From an alpha proteobacterium BAL199 (GTDB lineage Bacteria; Pseudomonadota; Alphaproteobacteria; Thalassobaculales; Thalassobaculaceae): a DNA stretch of 64,000 nucleotides. The translations under genes and the position numbers were made by a program. Below the pieces are notes generated by a model that saw only the letters and a list, made by a program, of their open reading frames with translations, did not search any database and was not told the DNA's origin. The stretch spans positions 62,001-126,000 of the forward strand of contig ABHC01000014.1 of the NCBI GenBank assembly GCA_000171835.1, given 5' to 3'. This document shows positions 45,255 through 55,148 of this stretch, piece after piece (position 1 is the first letter of the stretch; each line of letters starts with the position of its first letter).

Positions 45255-46529
45255 CTACAGCCCCTTGACCGCGTGCGAGCCGACCTTGAGCGGACGGCGG
45301 GTGGCGAGCAGCAGGCGCGCCTCGGCCGCCCGTCCCTGTTTCAGCAAAGCGCCGAGCAACGCGTACTCGACCAGATCGCGCTGGGCGCGGCTGCCGCCGA
45401 TCCGCTCGTGATCGGCCATGGAGCGCGTCAGGTGCCCGGTCGCTGCCTCCCATTCGCCGTCGGCGATCGCCCGGAACCCCTCGGCTAGGGTGCGGACCAG
45501 ATCGCCGGCCGGTCCCTTGGCGTCGGCGATGATCTTCGATAGCGCGGTACCGTTACCGGCCATGGCGTGGGCCAGGGCGGCGTGGACGTCGGCGAAGGCG
45601 ATGCCCGGGTTCGGGAAGATTCGGGCGGCGGTGTCGCTGACCTGCTTCCAGCGTTCGGCCGGCACGGCGACGCCGGCAAGCTCGGCGCGGTACAGCAGCG
45701 AGGCGGTGTCGGTCACCAGGTTGAGCGGCGGACCCCAGGCGGCGTCCGGTGCGACGTCGGCGTCCAGCACCCGCCACATGGTCTCCACGTCGCCCCGCTC
45801 CAGTGCCCACAGCGCCACGTGCCAGGAGATGTGGCAATGCAACTGGCCGGCCTTGTCGTAGTCGCGCCGCCAGTCGTCGATGTAGCGGTAGCCGGCCTCG
45901 GTCTCGCCGGCCTCATAGTAGACGTGCGAGCGGATGTGGGCGGCGTGGGCGTTGCGCGGGTGGAGTGCCAACGAGCGCTCGATGGTCTCGGTCGCCGGGC
46001 CGGTCTGGCCGGCCTCGACCTGCGAGAAGGCGTGCTGGCACAGGAACCACCAATCCTCGCCGTAATGCGGTGCCAGGGCGGCGGTGAACGCCAGCTGCTC
46101 GGCCTCGCGGCCCGGCTTGCCGCTGAAGCCGATCATGCCGAACACGCCGGTGCAGGTCTGGGCGATCATGGCGTCGCGTGGATGCTCGAGCAGATGTGTA
46201 CGGATCGCCTTGTAGGCGGCCGGGCCGTTGCCAGCGACCAGCAGGCCGAGGGCGTCGACATGCGCCGCCTCGCGGGCCGACAGGCCGCCAGCCAGGGCTT
46301 GGGCCGCTGCCATCGGAGTCTTGGTGTCGCCGCCCATGCCCATGGCCTGCCGGGTGCGGGCGAGGGCGGCGTAACCGAGCGCGAAACCGTCGTCGGCGGC
46401 GACGGCGGCCTCGAACGCTTCCTCGACACCAGGCATGGCGGCCAGGAAGCGGTCGACGCCGTCGACGTAGCGGTCGCGGGCGGTGGCGGAGGCGGTGGCA
46501 AGCGCGTTGCCGTAGCGGTCCTGGAGCAT
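45255..46529 (-). CDS. Tetratricopeptide repeat protein (TTC38-like)
   Basis: A 424-residue soluble helical-repeat protein. Typical TPR packing is visible (LAPHYGEDWWFLCQHAFSQV, then GQTGPATETIERSLALHPRN, then NAHAAHIRSHVYYEAGETEA). The HISWHVALWALERGD segment and overall length match the TTC38-type family found in bacteria and animals. It probably mediates protein interactions; no enzymatic role is visible. No signal peptide is present. The ATG at 46529 is the first clear start. The stop at 45255 lies about 140 bases from the convergent D-carbamoylase gene. Confidence 0.83.
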   Translation of the reverse strand: MLQDRYGNALATASATARDRYVDGVDRFLAAMPGVEEAFEAAVAADDGFALGYAALARTRQAMGMGGDTKTPMAAAQALAGGLSAREAAHVDALGLLVAGNGPAAYKAIRTHLLEHPRDAMIAQTCTGVFGMIGFSGKPGREAEQLAFTAALAPHYGEDWWFLCQHAFSQVEAGQTGPATETIERSLALHPRNAHAAHIRSHVYYEAGETEAGYRYIDDWRRDYDKAGQLHCHISWHVALWALERGDVETMWRVLDADVAPDAAWGPPLNLVTDTASLLYRAELAGVAVPAERWKQVSDTAARIFPNPGIAFADVHAALAHAMAGNGTALSKIIADAKGPAGDLVRTLAEGFRAIADGEWEAATGHLTRSMADHERIGGSRAQRDLVEYALLGALLKQGRAAEARLLLATRRPLKVGSHAVKGL

Positions 46530-46613
46530 GGGTGGTTCTGTCCTGTTCGAGGTTGCCGCGCCATTCTTGCCTGTCCGTTACTGAATTCAAAAGACGAACG
46601 TGTGGCGGCTCCG

Positions 46614-47383
46614 TTATCGGCACACCCCGAACGGCCCCATGTCGAGGTGGAAGTGGTCGTGGTGGGCGGCGTTGTAGTCGGGGCTGAGCACGCCCTTGAA
46701 CAGGCCGCAGGCGCCGTCGCGCAGGTCGCGCAGGAACGCCTGTTCGGCGGGTTTCCCGTCCCAGCCTCCCGTCAAGGTGATACGCCGCCCATCCGCCAAC
46801 CTGAAGCCGGCGACATCGATGGCGTTGGCGGTGGCGTGCTGGCTCGGCAAGCTGGTCGGGCCGTTGCCGATCCGACGGCAGGAATAGGTACCGAGATGGT
46901 CGATGCGGACGACCGGACTGCCGAAATGGCGTTCGGCGGAGGGCGAGACGACTTCGCGTTCCCACAGATACAGCGCAGCTGCCATCGGGCAGGTCACCCG
47001 CACCGGGGCCGAGTAGGCGATGGTCGAGCGTTGCAGTTCCACCGCGTTCAGGAAGCCGCAGAACTCGCCGGTCCGACGGCTGTCGATCGGCCGTGCCTGC
47101 AGCGCCGATATGTCGAGAACACCCCGGCACAACAGGGGATCGTAGCGCAGCGCGGAAAGCTGAAAGCCGGTGGCGATTCCGATCGGACGGTCCAGATCGA
47201 GTCGTTTGTATGGCAGGTGCTGTGGTGGGATCGGGTGCAGCTTGAGCACGGTCGCGCCGGCGGCCAGCAGCACGAGTGCGGCCAGCAAGGGCAGGGCGGC
47301 GTGGGCGGTCGCGCGGCCAAGCCATGCGCTCCGATTGCGTCCAGCGTCTTCGGGCGGCTCAGGCTTCGGCTGGTCGATGGCAT
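46614..47383 (-). CDS. Extensin-like family protein, start region disturbed
   Basis: The main frame encodes an extensin-family C-terminal domain, with SAERHFGSPVVRIDHLGTYS, ATANAIDVAGFRLADG and HHDHFHLDMGPFGVCR, including conserved cysteines and histidines. It follows one membrane helix (AALPLLAALVLLAAGATVL). This frame has no ATG, GTG or TTG before the helix: it opens in the antisense of tlyA and passes an ATC at 47378. An ATG with GGGGA ribosome binding site at 47383 is one base out of frame; adding a base within the second codon would give a 256-residue protein starting MPIDQPKPEPPED. A one-base deletion or an unusual ATC start are the two readings. The gene is divergent from tlyA. Confidence 0.75.
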
Positions 47384-47492
47384 TGTCCCCGCAAGGGCGA
47401 TCGGATAATCGATCCGGCCCACGATCCTGGAATGCTAGGATTGAAACGCGGCCACAGCGTGGCCGGACCGTGTTGAACCCGGGACGACTTTC

Positions 47493-48245
47493 ATGAAGCG
47501 CCGCCTCGATCAGCTTCTCGTCGACCGTGGGCTGGTGGAGTCCCGTTCCCGGGCCCAGGCCCTGGTGATGGCCGGTCTGGTGTTCTCCGGCGAACGTAAG
47601 CTGGAGAAGGCGGGCCTGCAGGTCGCCGAAGACATCGCCCTCGACGTGCGCGGTCAGGATCACCCGTGGGTGTCGCGCGGCGGGCTGAAGCTGGCCCACG
47701 CTCTGGAAGAGTTCGCCATCGATCCGACCGGGTTCGTCGCCCTGGACGTTGGCGCCTCGACCGGGGGGTTTACCGATGTGCTGCTGACCAACGGCGCCGT
47801 CAAGGTCTACGCGGTCGACGTCGGGCACGGTCAACTCGCGTGGAAGCTCCGCTCCGATCCGCGGGTGGTGGTGCTAGAGAAAACCAACGCCCGGCATCTG
47901 ACGGCCGAGCAGGTGCCGGAGCCGATCGACATGGTGGTGTGCGACGCCAGCTTCATCTCGCTGCGGACTGTGCTGCCGGCACCGCTGGCCCTGGCGCGGG
48001 TTGGTGCCCGACTGGCGGCGCTGATCAAGCCGCAGTTCGAGGCCGGTCGGGAGCAGGTCGGCAAGGGCGGGGTGGTCCGCGATCCCGAGGTGCACGAGGC
48101 GGTATGCGCCGATATCCGTCGCTGGCTCGACGGGGCATCCGGCGGGGTGATGTCGGACTGGCGGGTCGACGGCATCACGCGGTCGCCGATCACCGGGCCG
48201 GAAGGCAACGTCGAATTCCTGATCGTCGCAACGCGCGTGTGCTAG
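47493..48245 (+). CDS. tlyA: TlyA-family rRNA 2'-O-methyltransferase
   Basis: A 250-residue protein with an N-terminal S4 RNA-binding domain (MKRRLDQLLVDRGLVESRS to about residue 60) and a FtsJ-like methyltransferase domain with SAM motif VALDVGASTGGFTDVLL, and a K-D-K-E-like set of residues (VSRGGLKL, VCDASFIS, LIKPQFEAG). The family methylates 16S and 23S rRNA; haemolysin names reflect an older assignment. The stop TAG at 48243-48245 uses the TA at the boundary of the miniature element that begins at 48245. Confidence 0.93.
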   Translation: MKRRLDQLLVDRGLVESRSRAQALVMAGLVFSGERKLEKAGLQVAEDIALDVRGQDHPWVSRGGLKLAHALEEFAIDPTGFVALDVGASTGGFTDVLLTNGAVKVYAVDVGHGQLAWKLRSDPRVVVLEKTNARHLTAEQVPEPIDMVVCDASFISLRTVLPAPLALARVGARLAALIKPQFEAGREQVGKGGVVRDPEVHEAVCADIRRWLDGASGGVMSDWRVDGITRSPITGPEGNVEFLIVATRVC

Positions 48246-48338
48246 TGGTGAAAATCAAACGGGTGAGTCCGTCTGGATCGGCAGATTTCCGCCATGCGTT
48301 TGCTGATGCACGGGTTTCATCTGTCTGATTCCCACCAC
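48245..48338 (+). mobile_element. 94-bp miniature inverted-repeat element, copy 1
   Basis: Flanked by TA at 48243-48244 and 48339-48340. Ends are GTGGTGAAAATCAAAC on the left and GTGGTGGGAATCAGAC read inward from the right, 13 of 16 matching. Identical over 94 bases, in opposite orientation, to 56734-56827. No coding capacity, so it must be moved by a transposase acting in trans, probably of the IS630 family. Confidence 0.88.
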
Positions 48339-48373
48339 TAGGCTCGACCCGCCACGGTATGGGAGAGTGGCTC

Positions 48374-49345
48374 ATGATCGACAGTCCGGACCGTTCCAAA
48401 GCCGCCGACCTGCTTGCCTTGGAGGTTGCGCCTCGCCCGCTCGGATTGTCGAAGCCGGTGGGCGCCTCGCCGGCCCAGGCCTCGCCGTCGCTGGCGCGTC
48501 TGAACGATATGGTGGTCGCGACGCTCGGGGCGGTCCAGCGCGACTGGCTGCGCGGTCTGTATCACGCACGGCCGACCGGCGACGGCAGCGGCGATCTGGT
48601 CGATCGCGCCGCAGAGCGGACCGACCACATGGAGTTGCGCCGCCAGATCAACATCGAAGCCATGCTGCAAAGGGCGCTGCGCATCCTGCCCGACACAGTC
48701 GAGGAGGGTACCCCCGATCCGGATTGGTCGGCGCGTTTCTTCAATGCCGTAGCGGACATCTCCGACGCAGAGTTCTCGCGGTTGTGGGCTCGTTTGCTGG
48801 TGACAGAGGTGCGGCGGCCGGGCGCGGTGCCGCTGAACACGCTGCATCAGTTGCCGGGTTTGTCCAAAGAGGGATTGCGGCTGTTCACCCGGTTCGCGGC
48901 GTTCGCCGTCAACAACTTCGTGATCCGGCTGAACCAGGAGTTCTTCGACGGCAAAGACGTGACCGGCGACCAGATCCTGCTCCTTGAGGAGTATGGCTTG
49001 GTGCGAACCAACCGCGACCTGAACCGGGTGTTCCAGAGCCAGCGCAGCGACCGGTTCTCGACCAACCTGCTGTATGCCGACAAGGCCTTGCGGATCACCA
49101 ATCCCGATCAGAAGAAGCAGCTCAACCTGCCGTGCTACCGGTTGACCGAAGCCGGCAGCACGCTGGCCCGGGCGCTGTTCGACGAGGGCGAGATCAGAGC
49201 GGATACCGACTACATCGTGGAGATCGTGCGCACCTTGCAGCGCCAGGGCTTCCAGACCGCCCAGGCCGACATTCTGGAGCGAACCGACGAGCAGGTCGTC
49301 TCAAAGCACTCGCCGTTCTGCGACATCGCGGTGCTGCGGCGTTAG
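48374..49345 (+). CDS. DUF2806-like protein
   Basis: A 323-residue soluble protein. The central part (SARFFNAVADISDAEFSRLW, then ARLLVTEVRRPGAVPLNTLH) matches the conserved core of DUF2806-type proteins, a family of unknown function. The C-terminal part is helical with no motif. The ATG at 48374 is 6 bases after GGGAGAG, which supports it over an ATG at 48359. The miniature element ends 35 bases upstream, so it sits within or beside the promoter region. The stop overlaps the convergent FliL-like gene by 4 bases. Confidence 0.72.
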   Translation: MIDSPDRSKAADLLALEVAPRPLGLSKPVGASPAQASPSLARLNDMVVATLGAVQRDWLRGLYHARPTGDGSGDLVDRAAERTDHMELRRQINIEAMLQRALRILPDTVEEGTPDPDWSARFFNAVADISDAEFSRLWARLLVTEVRRPGAVPLNTLHQLPGLSKEGLRLFTRFAAFAVNNFVIRLNQEFFDGKDVTGDQILLLEEYGLVRTNRDLNRVFQSQRSDRFSTNLLYADKALRITNPDQKKQLNLPCYRLTEAGSTLARALFDEGEIRADTDYIVEIVRTLQRQGFQTAQADILERTDEQVVSKHSPFCDIAVLRR

Positions 49346-49830
49346 ATCATCGACTCGATGAACACGTCGTCGATCATGCTGGGGTAGCGCTCCAGCAGCT
49401 TCACACGGGTGTCTTCCTTGAAGGCCCGGATCTGCTCAGTCGTCGGACGGCCTTGTTCGAACAGGCGCACGGCTAGCGGATAGACGATGCCGTTCATTAC
49501 ATTCTTTTGAGGTTCAAGCTGGGTGCGGGCTAACTCGGTGGTGGTCTGAACCGCCACCCGGATCCGGGCTTCCAGCGGCTGCCCCTGGACGAACAACGAG
49601 ATGGAGAACGGGCCGAGGGCCAGAACCTTCGGGCCGACCGCGTGACGATAGAGAATCTCGCGATTGAACTCCTTGTCCTTCTTCTTCTGGCTCTTCTCGG
49701 CGTCCTTGCGTTGGGTCGTCGATTTCTCTTCCGCGCGGAGTTCGAAGACCGGCGCCGACACGATGCCAATACCCAGCACCACGGCCAGCGCCAGCAAGCC
49801 GCCACGAAGGCCCAGCCATTGTTTGGTCAT
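49342..49830 (-). CDS. FliL-like membrane-anchored protein
   Basis: A 162-residue protein with one N-terminal membrane helix (GLLALAVVLGIGIVSAPVFE), a charged linker (KSTTQRKDAEKSQKKKDKEF) and a C-terminal domain ending TRVKLLERYPSMIDDVFIES, which resembles the end of FliL-family flagellar-stator proteins. No other flagellar gene is nearby, so the flagellar role is uncertain and other membrane-anchored functions are possible. It overlaps the DUF2806-like gene tail-to-tail by 4 bases and is close to sppA on the same strand. Confidence 0.6.
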   Translation of the reverse strand: MTKQWLGLRGGLLALAVVLGIGIVSAPVFELRAEEKSTTQRKDAEKSQKKKDKEFNREILYRHAVGPKVLALGPFSISLFVQGQPLEARIRVAVQTTTELARTQLEPQKNVMNGIVYPLAVRLFEQGRPTTEQIRAFKEDTRVKLLERYPSMIDDVFIESMI

Positions 49831-49846
49831 CGCGAAATTCTCCCCA

Positions 49847-51598
49847 TCATCGCGCCGGGTAAAAACGCGGGGCCTCCGTGTGGATCAGCCCGCTCCCGTG
49901 CGTCGGCACGAAACGCAGCACCGCATCCATATATCTGGTGATGTCCTGCATTTTCGTTAAGACCCCACGAATTTCTCCCGACCGGATCACCTCGAACAGT
50001 GCGTCCAGGGACCCGACTCCGCGCGGGAACCGGATGCGTTCGATCGGCGCGTCAGGGGTCAGCCCGATGGTCTGTCGGGTCAACTGCATCGCTTCGGCAT
50101 AGCCGCCGAGTCCGTCGACCAGCCCGACTCTCTGTGCGTCCTCGCCGGTCCAGATCCGGCCGCGCGCCACCGCGTCGATTTCTCCAGGCGACAGCCGTCG
50201 TGCCTCGCCGACTTTGCCGGCGAAGTCGGCGTAAATGTCGTCCAGCATGCGGCGCAGGTGCTGGCGCTGATCGCTGGTGAACGGTCGGGTGCTGCTGAAC
50301 ATCCCGGCGTTGCGTCCAACCTCCACCCGGTCGATCGCCACCTCCAGCTTGTCCAGCAATCCACTGCCGCTGACCTTGCCGCCGACCGCTCCGATCGAGC
50401 CGGTCAAAGTCGCGGGATGGGCGATGATGTGGTCGGCGGGCAGTGCGGCGAAATAACCGCCGGAGGCGGCAATGTTGGCGAAGCTTGCAATCACCGGCAG
50501 GCCTGCCGCGCGCAGCCGGCCGATGTCGTGACGCATCGTGTCGGACGCCACGTAACTACCGCCCGGACTTGAGATCCGCAAGATGACCGCGCGCACCGCC
50601 TTGTCGGCCAGGACTTCATCAACCGTCTCGGTGATCTGGGCCGAACCGACACTACCTCTGCCGCTCAACCCGCCGCCTTCACCGCGATCAATGGTTCCGT
50701 CCAGATGGATCAACGCGACACGGGTGCCGTCGGCGTTCGGCCGTCCAGCCTGGGCCAGGTAGCGGGCGCCGGTGACGTGATTGTCTATGGTCAGGCCGAT
50801 TGAGGCTTCTGCATCGGACCGGTAGCCGAGGGCATCGACCAGACCGTTGCCGCGCGCCTCTCCGGCGAGCAGAGGGCCACGGTCTATCAGCGCGGACACC
50901 GTCGTGCCACCAAGCCGGCGGGTGCTGGCGATGCCGCTGACCACCTGGCCGTACAGCGAGTTGGCGACACGGGCGAGGTTGTCGCGCACAGCAGCCGGCA
51001 TCGTGGTTTCGGTGAGGGTCGCCATCGCGCCCTTGAATTCGAAACGCTGCTCGAACTCTGGCAACAGACCGACTTCATCGAGCAGGTTTCGCGCCAGCGG
51101 TACCTCCATAGAGATACCGGTCAGCACCAGCAGGCCCGACGGCTGCATCCAGATCCGGTCGAAAGCGCTGGCGAGATAGTAGGGGCCGACTCCGTCGCCC
51201 TCGTAGCTGTCGGCAAAGGCAACGATCGTCTTGCCGGCAGCTCGGAAGCGGAACACCGCGGCGCGCAATTCCTGGGTCTGCGCCAAGCCGATCTGCGCTC
51301 CCGACAGATCGAAGATCGCGCCGGTGACCCGCCGGTCGCCCGTCGCCTGGTCAAGGATATCCACCAGATCGACCAGACCGAGGCCGGCTTGTTCGGGAAA
51401 CAGCTCGGCGAGCGGATCAAGTGGCGAGGCTTCGTCGACAGAGCCGCTCAGATCGATGGAGAGCACGATGTGATCGGGCAGCGGCTCGGGTGTGTCGAAC
51501 GTATCGACCCACCACCACACGCCGGCGGTGCCCACCATCGTCAACAGGATCGAGAGAACGCCGATGGTGGCGAGGAATCCGACCAGAAAGCGGCGCAT
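49847..51598 (-). CDS. sppA: Signal peptide peptidase SppA, long (67K) type
   Basis: A 583-residue inner-membrane serine protease of family S49 with two repeated domains. An N-terminal helix (GFLATIGVLSILLTMVGTAG) anchors it. The catalytic lysine equivalent is in RFEFKGAMATL, in the first domain, and the nucleophile serine in ANIAASGGYFAALPADHI, in the second, as in the E. coli 67K enzyme. It degrades signal peptides left in the membrane. The start at 51598 gives MRRFLVGFLATIG. It lies upstream of the FliL-like gene on the same strand. Confidence 0.92.
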   Translation of the reverse strand: MRRFLVGFLATIGVLSILLTMVGTAGVWWWVDTFDTPEPLPDHIVLSIDLSGSVDEASPLDPLAELFPEQAGLGLVDLVDILDQATGDRRVTGAIFDLSGAQIGLAQTQELRAAVFRFRAAGKTIVAFADSYEGDGVGPYYLASAFDRIWMQPSGLLVLTGISMEVPLARNLLDEVGLLPEFEQRFEFKGAMATLTETTMPAAVRDNLARVANSLYGQVVSGIASTRRLGGTTVSALIDRGPLLAGEARGNGLVDALGYRSDAEASIGLTIDNHVTGARYLAQAGRPNADGTRVALIHLDGTIDRGEGGGLSGRGSVGSAQITETVDEVLADKAVRAVILRISSPGGSYVASDTMRHDIGRLRAAGLPVIASFANIAASGGYFAALPADHIIAHPATLTGSIGAVGGKVSGSGLLDKLEVAIDRVEVGRNAGMFSSTRPFTSDQRQHLRRMLDDIYADFAGKVGEARRLSPGEIDAVARGRIWTGEDAQRVGLVDGLGGYAEAMQLTRQTIGLTPDAPIERIRFPRGVGSLDALFEVIRSGEIRGVLTKMQDITRYMDAVLRFVPTHGSGLIHTEAPRFYPAR

Positions 51599-51676
51599 GC
51601 AATGTCCGATGTGTGGCTGAGTTGAAGGTGCAATTCTACCGACCGCAGCCGACCTTGTCGAACCCGGGCGCTACCG

Positions 51677-52783
51677 TCAGGGCCGGTTGGCCGACGGCAG
51701 GGGACCGCACTGCGCCTCGTGCCGCATCAGGTGGTCGAGCAGCACGCAGGCCATCATCGCCTCGCCAACCGGCACCGCGCGGATGCCGACGCAGGGGTCG
51801 TGGCGGCCCTTGGTGATGACGTCCACCTCGGCTCCGAACCGGTCGATCGACTGGCGGGCGGTGAGGATCGAGCTGGTTGGCTTCACGGCGAAGCGCACTA
51901 CCACGTCCTGGCCGGTGGAGATGCCGCCGAGAATGCCGCCCGAGTGGTTCGACAGGAATCTCGGACGATCGCCGTCCATACGCATTTCGTCGGCGGCTTC
52001 GTGCCCGGGGATCTCCGCGGCTGCGAATCCGTCGCCGATCTCCACTCCCTTGACCGCGTTGATGCTCATCATCGCGGCCGCCAGGTCGGTATCGAGCTTG
52101 CCGTATACCGGCTCGCCCAGGCCGACGGGTATGCCGGACGCCACCACTTCGATAACCGCCCCGGCGGAAGAGCCGGACTTCCGCACCTCGTCGAGATAGC
52201 TGTCCCAGCCGGCGGCTGCCGTGGCGTCGGGACAGAAGAACGCGTTACGGTCGACTTCTTCCCAGTCCCAGCGCGACCGGTCAATCCGATGCGGGCCGAT
52301 CTGCACCAGCGCGCCGCGCACGCCGAAGGCGTTGCCCAGCCGGCGGGCCAGCACCTTCTTGGCGATGGCGCCGGCGGCCACCCGCATCGCGGTCTCCCGG
52401 GCCGACGATCGGCCGCCGCCGCGGTAGTCCCGAATGCCGTATTTGGAGTCGTAGGTGTAGTCGGCGTGGCCGGGCCGGTAGCGGTCCTTGATCTCGCCGT
52501 AGTCCTTGGAGCGCTGGTCCTGGTTCTCAATCACCAGAGCGATCGGGGTGCCAGTGGTCTGACCCTCGAACACGCCGGACAGGATGCGGACCTCGTCCGG
52601 TTCGCGACGCTGGGTGGTGTGCCGCGACTGGCCGGGGCGGCGACGGTCCAGATCGTGCTGGATGTCCACCTCGGCAAGCGGAATGCGCGGCGGTGCGCCG
52701 TCGACCACGCAGCCGATGGCTGGGCCGTGGCTTTCGCCCCAGGTGGTGACCCGGAACAGTTCGCCGAAACCGTTGCTCGCCAT
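51677..52783 (-). CDS. aroC: Chorismate synthase
   Basis: A 368-residue enzyme that forms chorismate from 5-enolpyruvylshikimate 3-phosphate, using reduced FMN, as the last step of the shared aromatic pathway. Family blocks are [17 protein letters not shown] near residue 16, the basic loop [20 protein letters not shown], and [20 protein letters not shown] with [14 protein letters not shown]. Length is normal. It directly follows fabI on the same strand with 19 bases between, an arrangement seen in Rhodospirillales relatives. Confidence 0.96.
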   Translation of the reverse strand: MASNGFGELFRVTTWGESHGPAIGCVVDGAPPRIPLAEVDIQHDLDRRRPGQSRHTTQRREPDEVRILSGVFEGQTTGTPIALVIENQDQRSKDYGEIKDRYRPGHADYTYDSKYGIRDYRGGGRSSARETAMRVAAGAIAKKVLARRLGNAFGVRGALVQIGPHRIDRSRWDWEEVDRNAFFCPDATAAAGWDSYLDEVRKSGSSAGAVIEVVASGIPVGLGEPVYGKLDTDLAAAMMSINAVKGVEIGDGFAAAEIPGHEAADEMRMDGDRPRFLSNHSGGILGGISTGQDVVVRFAVKPTSSILTARQSIDRFGAEVDVITKGRHDPCVGIRAVPVGEAMMACVLLDHLMRHEAQCGPLPSANRP

Positions 52784-52802
52784 GGCGGCGCCTTTCGGAA
52801 GG

Positions 52803-53615
52803 TCAGACGACCGAGATGTCGGGCGCGTCGACCGCCTTCATGCCGACGATGTTGTAGCCGCAATCCACATGATGGATCTCACCGGTGACCCCGGTCGACA
52901 GGTCGGACACCAGATACAAGCCCGCACCGCCAACGTCTTCCAACGTCACGTTGCGGCGCAGCGGCGAGTTGTATTGGTTCCACTTCAGGATGTAGCGAAA
53001 GTCTCCGATGCCGGACGCCGCCAATGTCTTCATCGGCCCGGCCGACAACCCGTTGACCCGGATGCCCTGGCCGCCCAGGTCGACGGCGAGATAGCGCACG
53101 CTGGCCTCCAGCGCCGCCTTGGCTACGCCCATGACGTTGTAGTGCGGCATCACCCGCTCGGCGCCGTAGTAGGTGAGGGTGATCAGGCTGCCGCCGGACG
53201 GCATCAACTCGGCGGCCCGCTTGGCGACCGCCGTGAACGAGTAGCAGGAGATGTCCATCGTGCGCTGGAAGTTATCGCGCGACGTGTCGACATACTTGCC
53301 CTTGAGTTCTTCCTTGTCGGAATAGGCGATGGCGTGCACGACGAAATCGAGGCCGCCCCAGGCCGATTCGACCTTGTCGAACACCCGATCGATGCTGCCG
53401 TCCGTGGTGACGTCGCAGGGTTCGACCAGGGTCGATCCCACCTGTTCGGCCAGCGGGCGGACCCGCTTCTCCAGCGCTTCGCCCTGAAACGTAAACGCCA
53501 ATTGTGCGCCGTGGTCGGCGGCGGCCTTCGCAATTCCCCAGGCGATGGACCGATCGTTGGCCACCCCCATAATCAGACCCCGTTTGCCCGCCATGATTCG
53601 GGAGTCGTCGGCCAT
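52803..53615 (-). CDS. fabI: Enoyl-[acyl-carrier-protein] reductase (NADH), FabI type
   Basis: A 270-residue short-chain reductase-fold enzyme that reduces enoyl-ACP in fatty acid elongation. The nucleotide-binding segment [19 protein letters not shown] and the catalytic pattern Y-x6-K in [14 protein letters not shown] are present. The ATG at 53615 is preceded by GAGGGCAGG; a TTG at 53630 is rejected. It is the first gene of an operon with aroC and lies divergent from the YihY-like gene. The enzyme class is the target of triclosan-like inhibitors, so its presence suggests this pathway is FabI-dependent. Confidence 0.95.
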   Translation of the reverse strand: MADDSRIMAGKRGLIMGVANDRSIAWGIAKAAADHGAQLAFTFQGEALEKRVRPLAEQVGSTLVEPCDVTTDGSIDRVFDKVESAWGGLDFVVHAIAYSDKEELKGKYVDTSRDNFQRTMDISCYSFTAVAKRAAELMPSGGSLITLTYYGAERVMPHYNVMGVAKAALEASVRYLAVDLGGQGIRVNGLSAGPMKTLAASGIGDFRYILKWNQYNSPLRRNVTLEDVGGAGLYLVSDLSTGVTGEIHHVDCGYNIVGMKAVDAPDISVV

Positions 53616-53735
53616 CCTGCCCTCTTGCAAACCTGATTGTTCAATATGTGCCGCATCCTACACCATCAACGTGCCCCCGCAAGCAACGGCGCGGGCGCCG
53701 CGCCATGGTCCGCGCCTGTCCGGCCACGTGCTATC

Positions 53736-55130
53736 ATGCCTGCGATGGCAGAGCGTTCGACCCCGGTAGAGGTGTGGCGAAGCGTGCACACGTCGCGCGT
53801 GCTGCGCGATGGAGGGGCCTATGTCCTGTATGCGGTCCGGCGGTTCTACCGTGACGGCGGCTTGCAGGCAGCGGCTGCCCTGACCTACACGACTCTGCTG
53901 GCGCTGGTGCCGTTGATGACGATCGCCTTTGCGATCTTCTCGGCATTTCCCGCGTTCCAGGCAGTCCAGTACCAGATCGAACTTCTGCTGTTCCAGAATC
54001 TGGTTCCGGAAGTGGGCTCGATCATCCAGTCCCACATATCGGAGTTCACACGGAACGCGACGAATTTGACGACGGTTGGTGTCGTTGCGCTCGCGGTATC
54101 GGCGGTCCTGCTGCTCTCGACGGTCGAATCGGTGTTCAACCGGATATGGCGAGTCGAGCGGGAGCGGCCGATCCTGACCCGTTTGCTGATCTTCTGGACG
54201 GTGCTGACCCTGGGCCCGGTTCTGATGGGGGCCAGCTTCACCTTGACGACCGGCGTGTTCGACTGGATCGGACAGTTTGCCAATGAAAGCGTCGGTCTGG
54301 CACCGATCTCACTCGAGGGCGACCGATGGGTCATCGGCGGCCGATTGCTGGCGGCCGCGCTGCAGGCCACAGCGTTTACGATCCTGTTCGTTCTGGTGCC
54401 GGCGCGGCCGGTGCGGCTACGCGATGCCGCGGTCGGAGGCGCGATTGCCGGTGTCGCGCTTGAGATCCTGAAGTGGGTGTTTCGGCTCTACGTGGTCGGG
54501 TTCCCCAGCTATCAGGCGATCTACGGCGCGCTCGCGGCGGTGCCGATCTTCCTGATCTGGCTGTATCTGTCGTGGACCGTGATCATCATGGGAGCGGTGT
54601 TTGCCGCGTCGTTCTCGGAATGGCGTAGCGCTCGTGCCGTCGACGTAGAGGCGCATCTCGATCCGGCCCGAAAATTGGAAGCAGCCGTTGTCCTGCTGTC
54701 GTTGCTGAGCGAACGCGCCCGGACCGGCGGGCAGGTAAGCCAGGCTGAAATGACCAAAGCGTTGCCGATGGACGCCCGCGACGGCCTTGCTGACGCCCTG
54801 CGACAGGCTGGCTATCTCTCGATGACGGAGCGTGGAGAGTACGCGCTGACCAGGGATCTGCACGCCACGTCGTTAGTCCAGTTGGCTCGCGACCTCGGTC
54901 TCACCCTAGGCCTCGACACGCAGGCCGTGGTGGGAGCGTCCGATCGCCGCGCCGCCCGTCGCCTGGACGCCGCCACCGGCGATCTGGCGGGCCAGCTTGC
55001 CGAAGTCTTCACCGCGGAAGAACGCATCCTCGGGATGTCGATCGCATCGTTGCTGGAAACTGCGGAAGGCTCGGCCGGGTCCGAAGCGGTCCCGCTTCCG
55101 ATAACCCTGTCCAGGACCCCGGGGGCATAA
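53736..55130 (+). CDS. YihY/BrkB-family integral membrane protein
   Basis: A 464-residue protein. The YihY core has about six hydrophobic segments from residue 40 to 290, with DGGLQAAAALTYTTLLALVP and WLYLSWTVIIMGAVFAASF as family blocks. A soluble C-terminal domain of about 140 residues follows (ARKLEAAVVLLSLLSERAR onwards), of winged-helix-like look, as seen in longer members of this family. The function is unknown; it is not the ribonuclease BN despite older names. The ATG at 53736 is chosen, with 53745 as alternative; upstream in-frame codons to 53637 look non-coding. Confidence 0.87.
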   Translation: MPAMAERSTPVEVWRSVHTSRVLRDGGAYVLYAVRRFYRDGGLQAAAALTYTTLLALVPLMTIAFAIFSAFPAFQAVQYQIELLLFQNLVPEVGSIIQSHISEFTRNATNLTTVGVVALAVSAVLLLSTVESVFNRIWRVERERPILTRLLIFWTVLTLGPVLMGASFTLTTGVFDWIGQFANESVGLAPISLEGDRWVIGGRLLAAALQATAFTILFVLVPARPVRLRDAAVGGAIAGVALEILKWVFRLYVVGFPSYQAIYGALAAVPIFLIWLYLSWTVIIMGAVFAASFSEWRSARAVDVEAHLDPARKLEAAVVLLSLLSERARTGGQVSQAEMTKALPMDARDGLADALRQAGYLSMTERGEYALTRDLHATSLVQLARDLGLTLGLDTQAVVGASDRRAARRLDAATGDLAGQLAEVFTAEERILGMSIASLLETAEGSAGSEAVPLPITLSRTPGA

Positions 55131-55148
55131 CCTTCGGATCCGGCCGCC

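Noticed and set aside
45567-47408. 613-residue plus-strand open frame over the TPR and extensin-like genes
   Set aside because: It crosses two convincing minus-strand genes and has glycine- and valine-rich low-information sequence.
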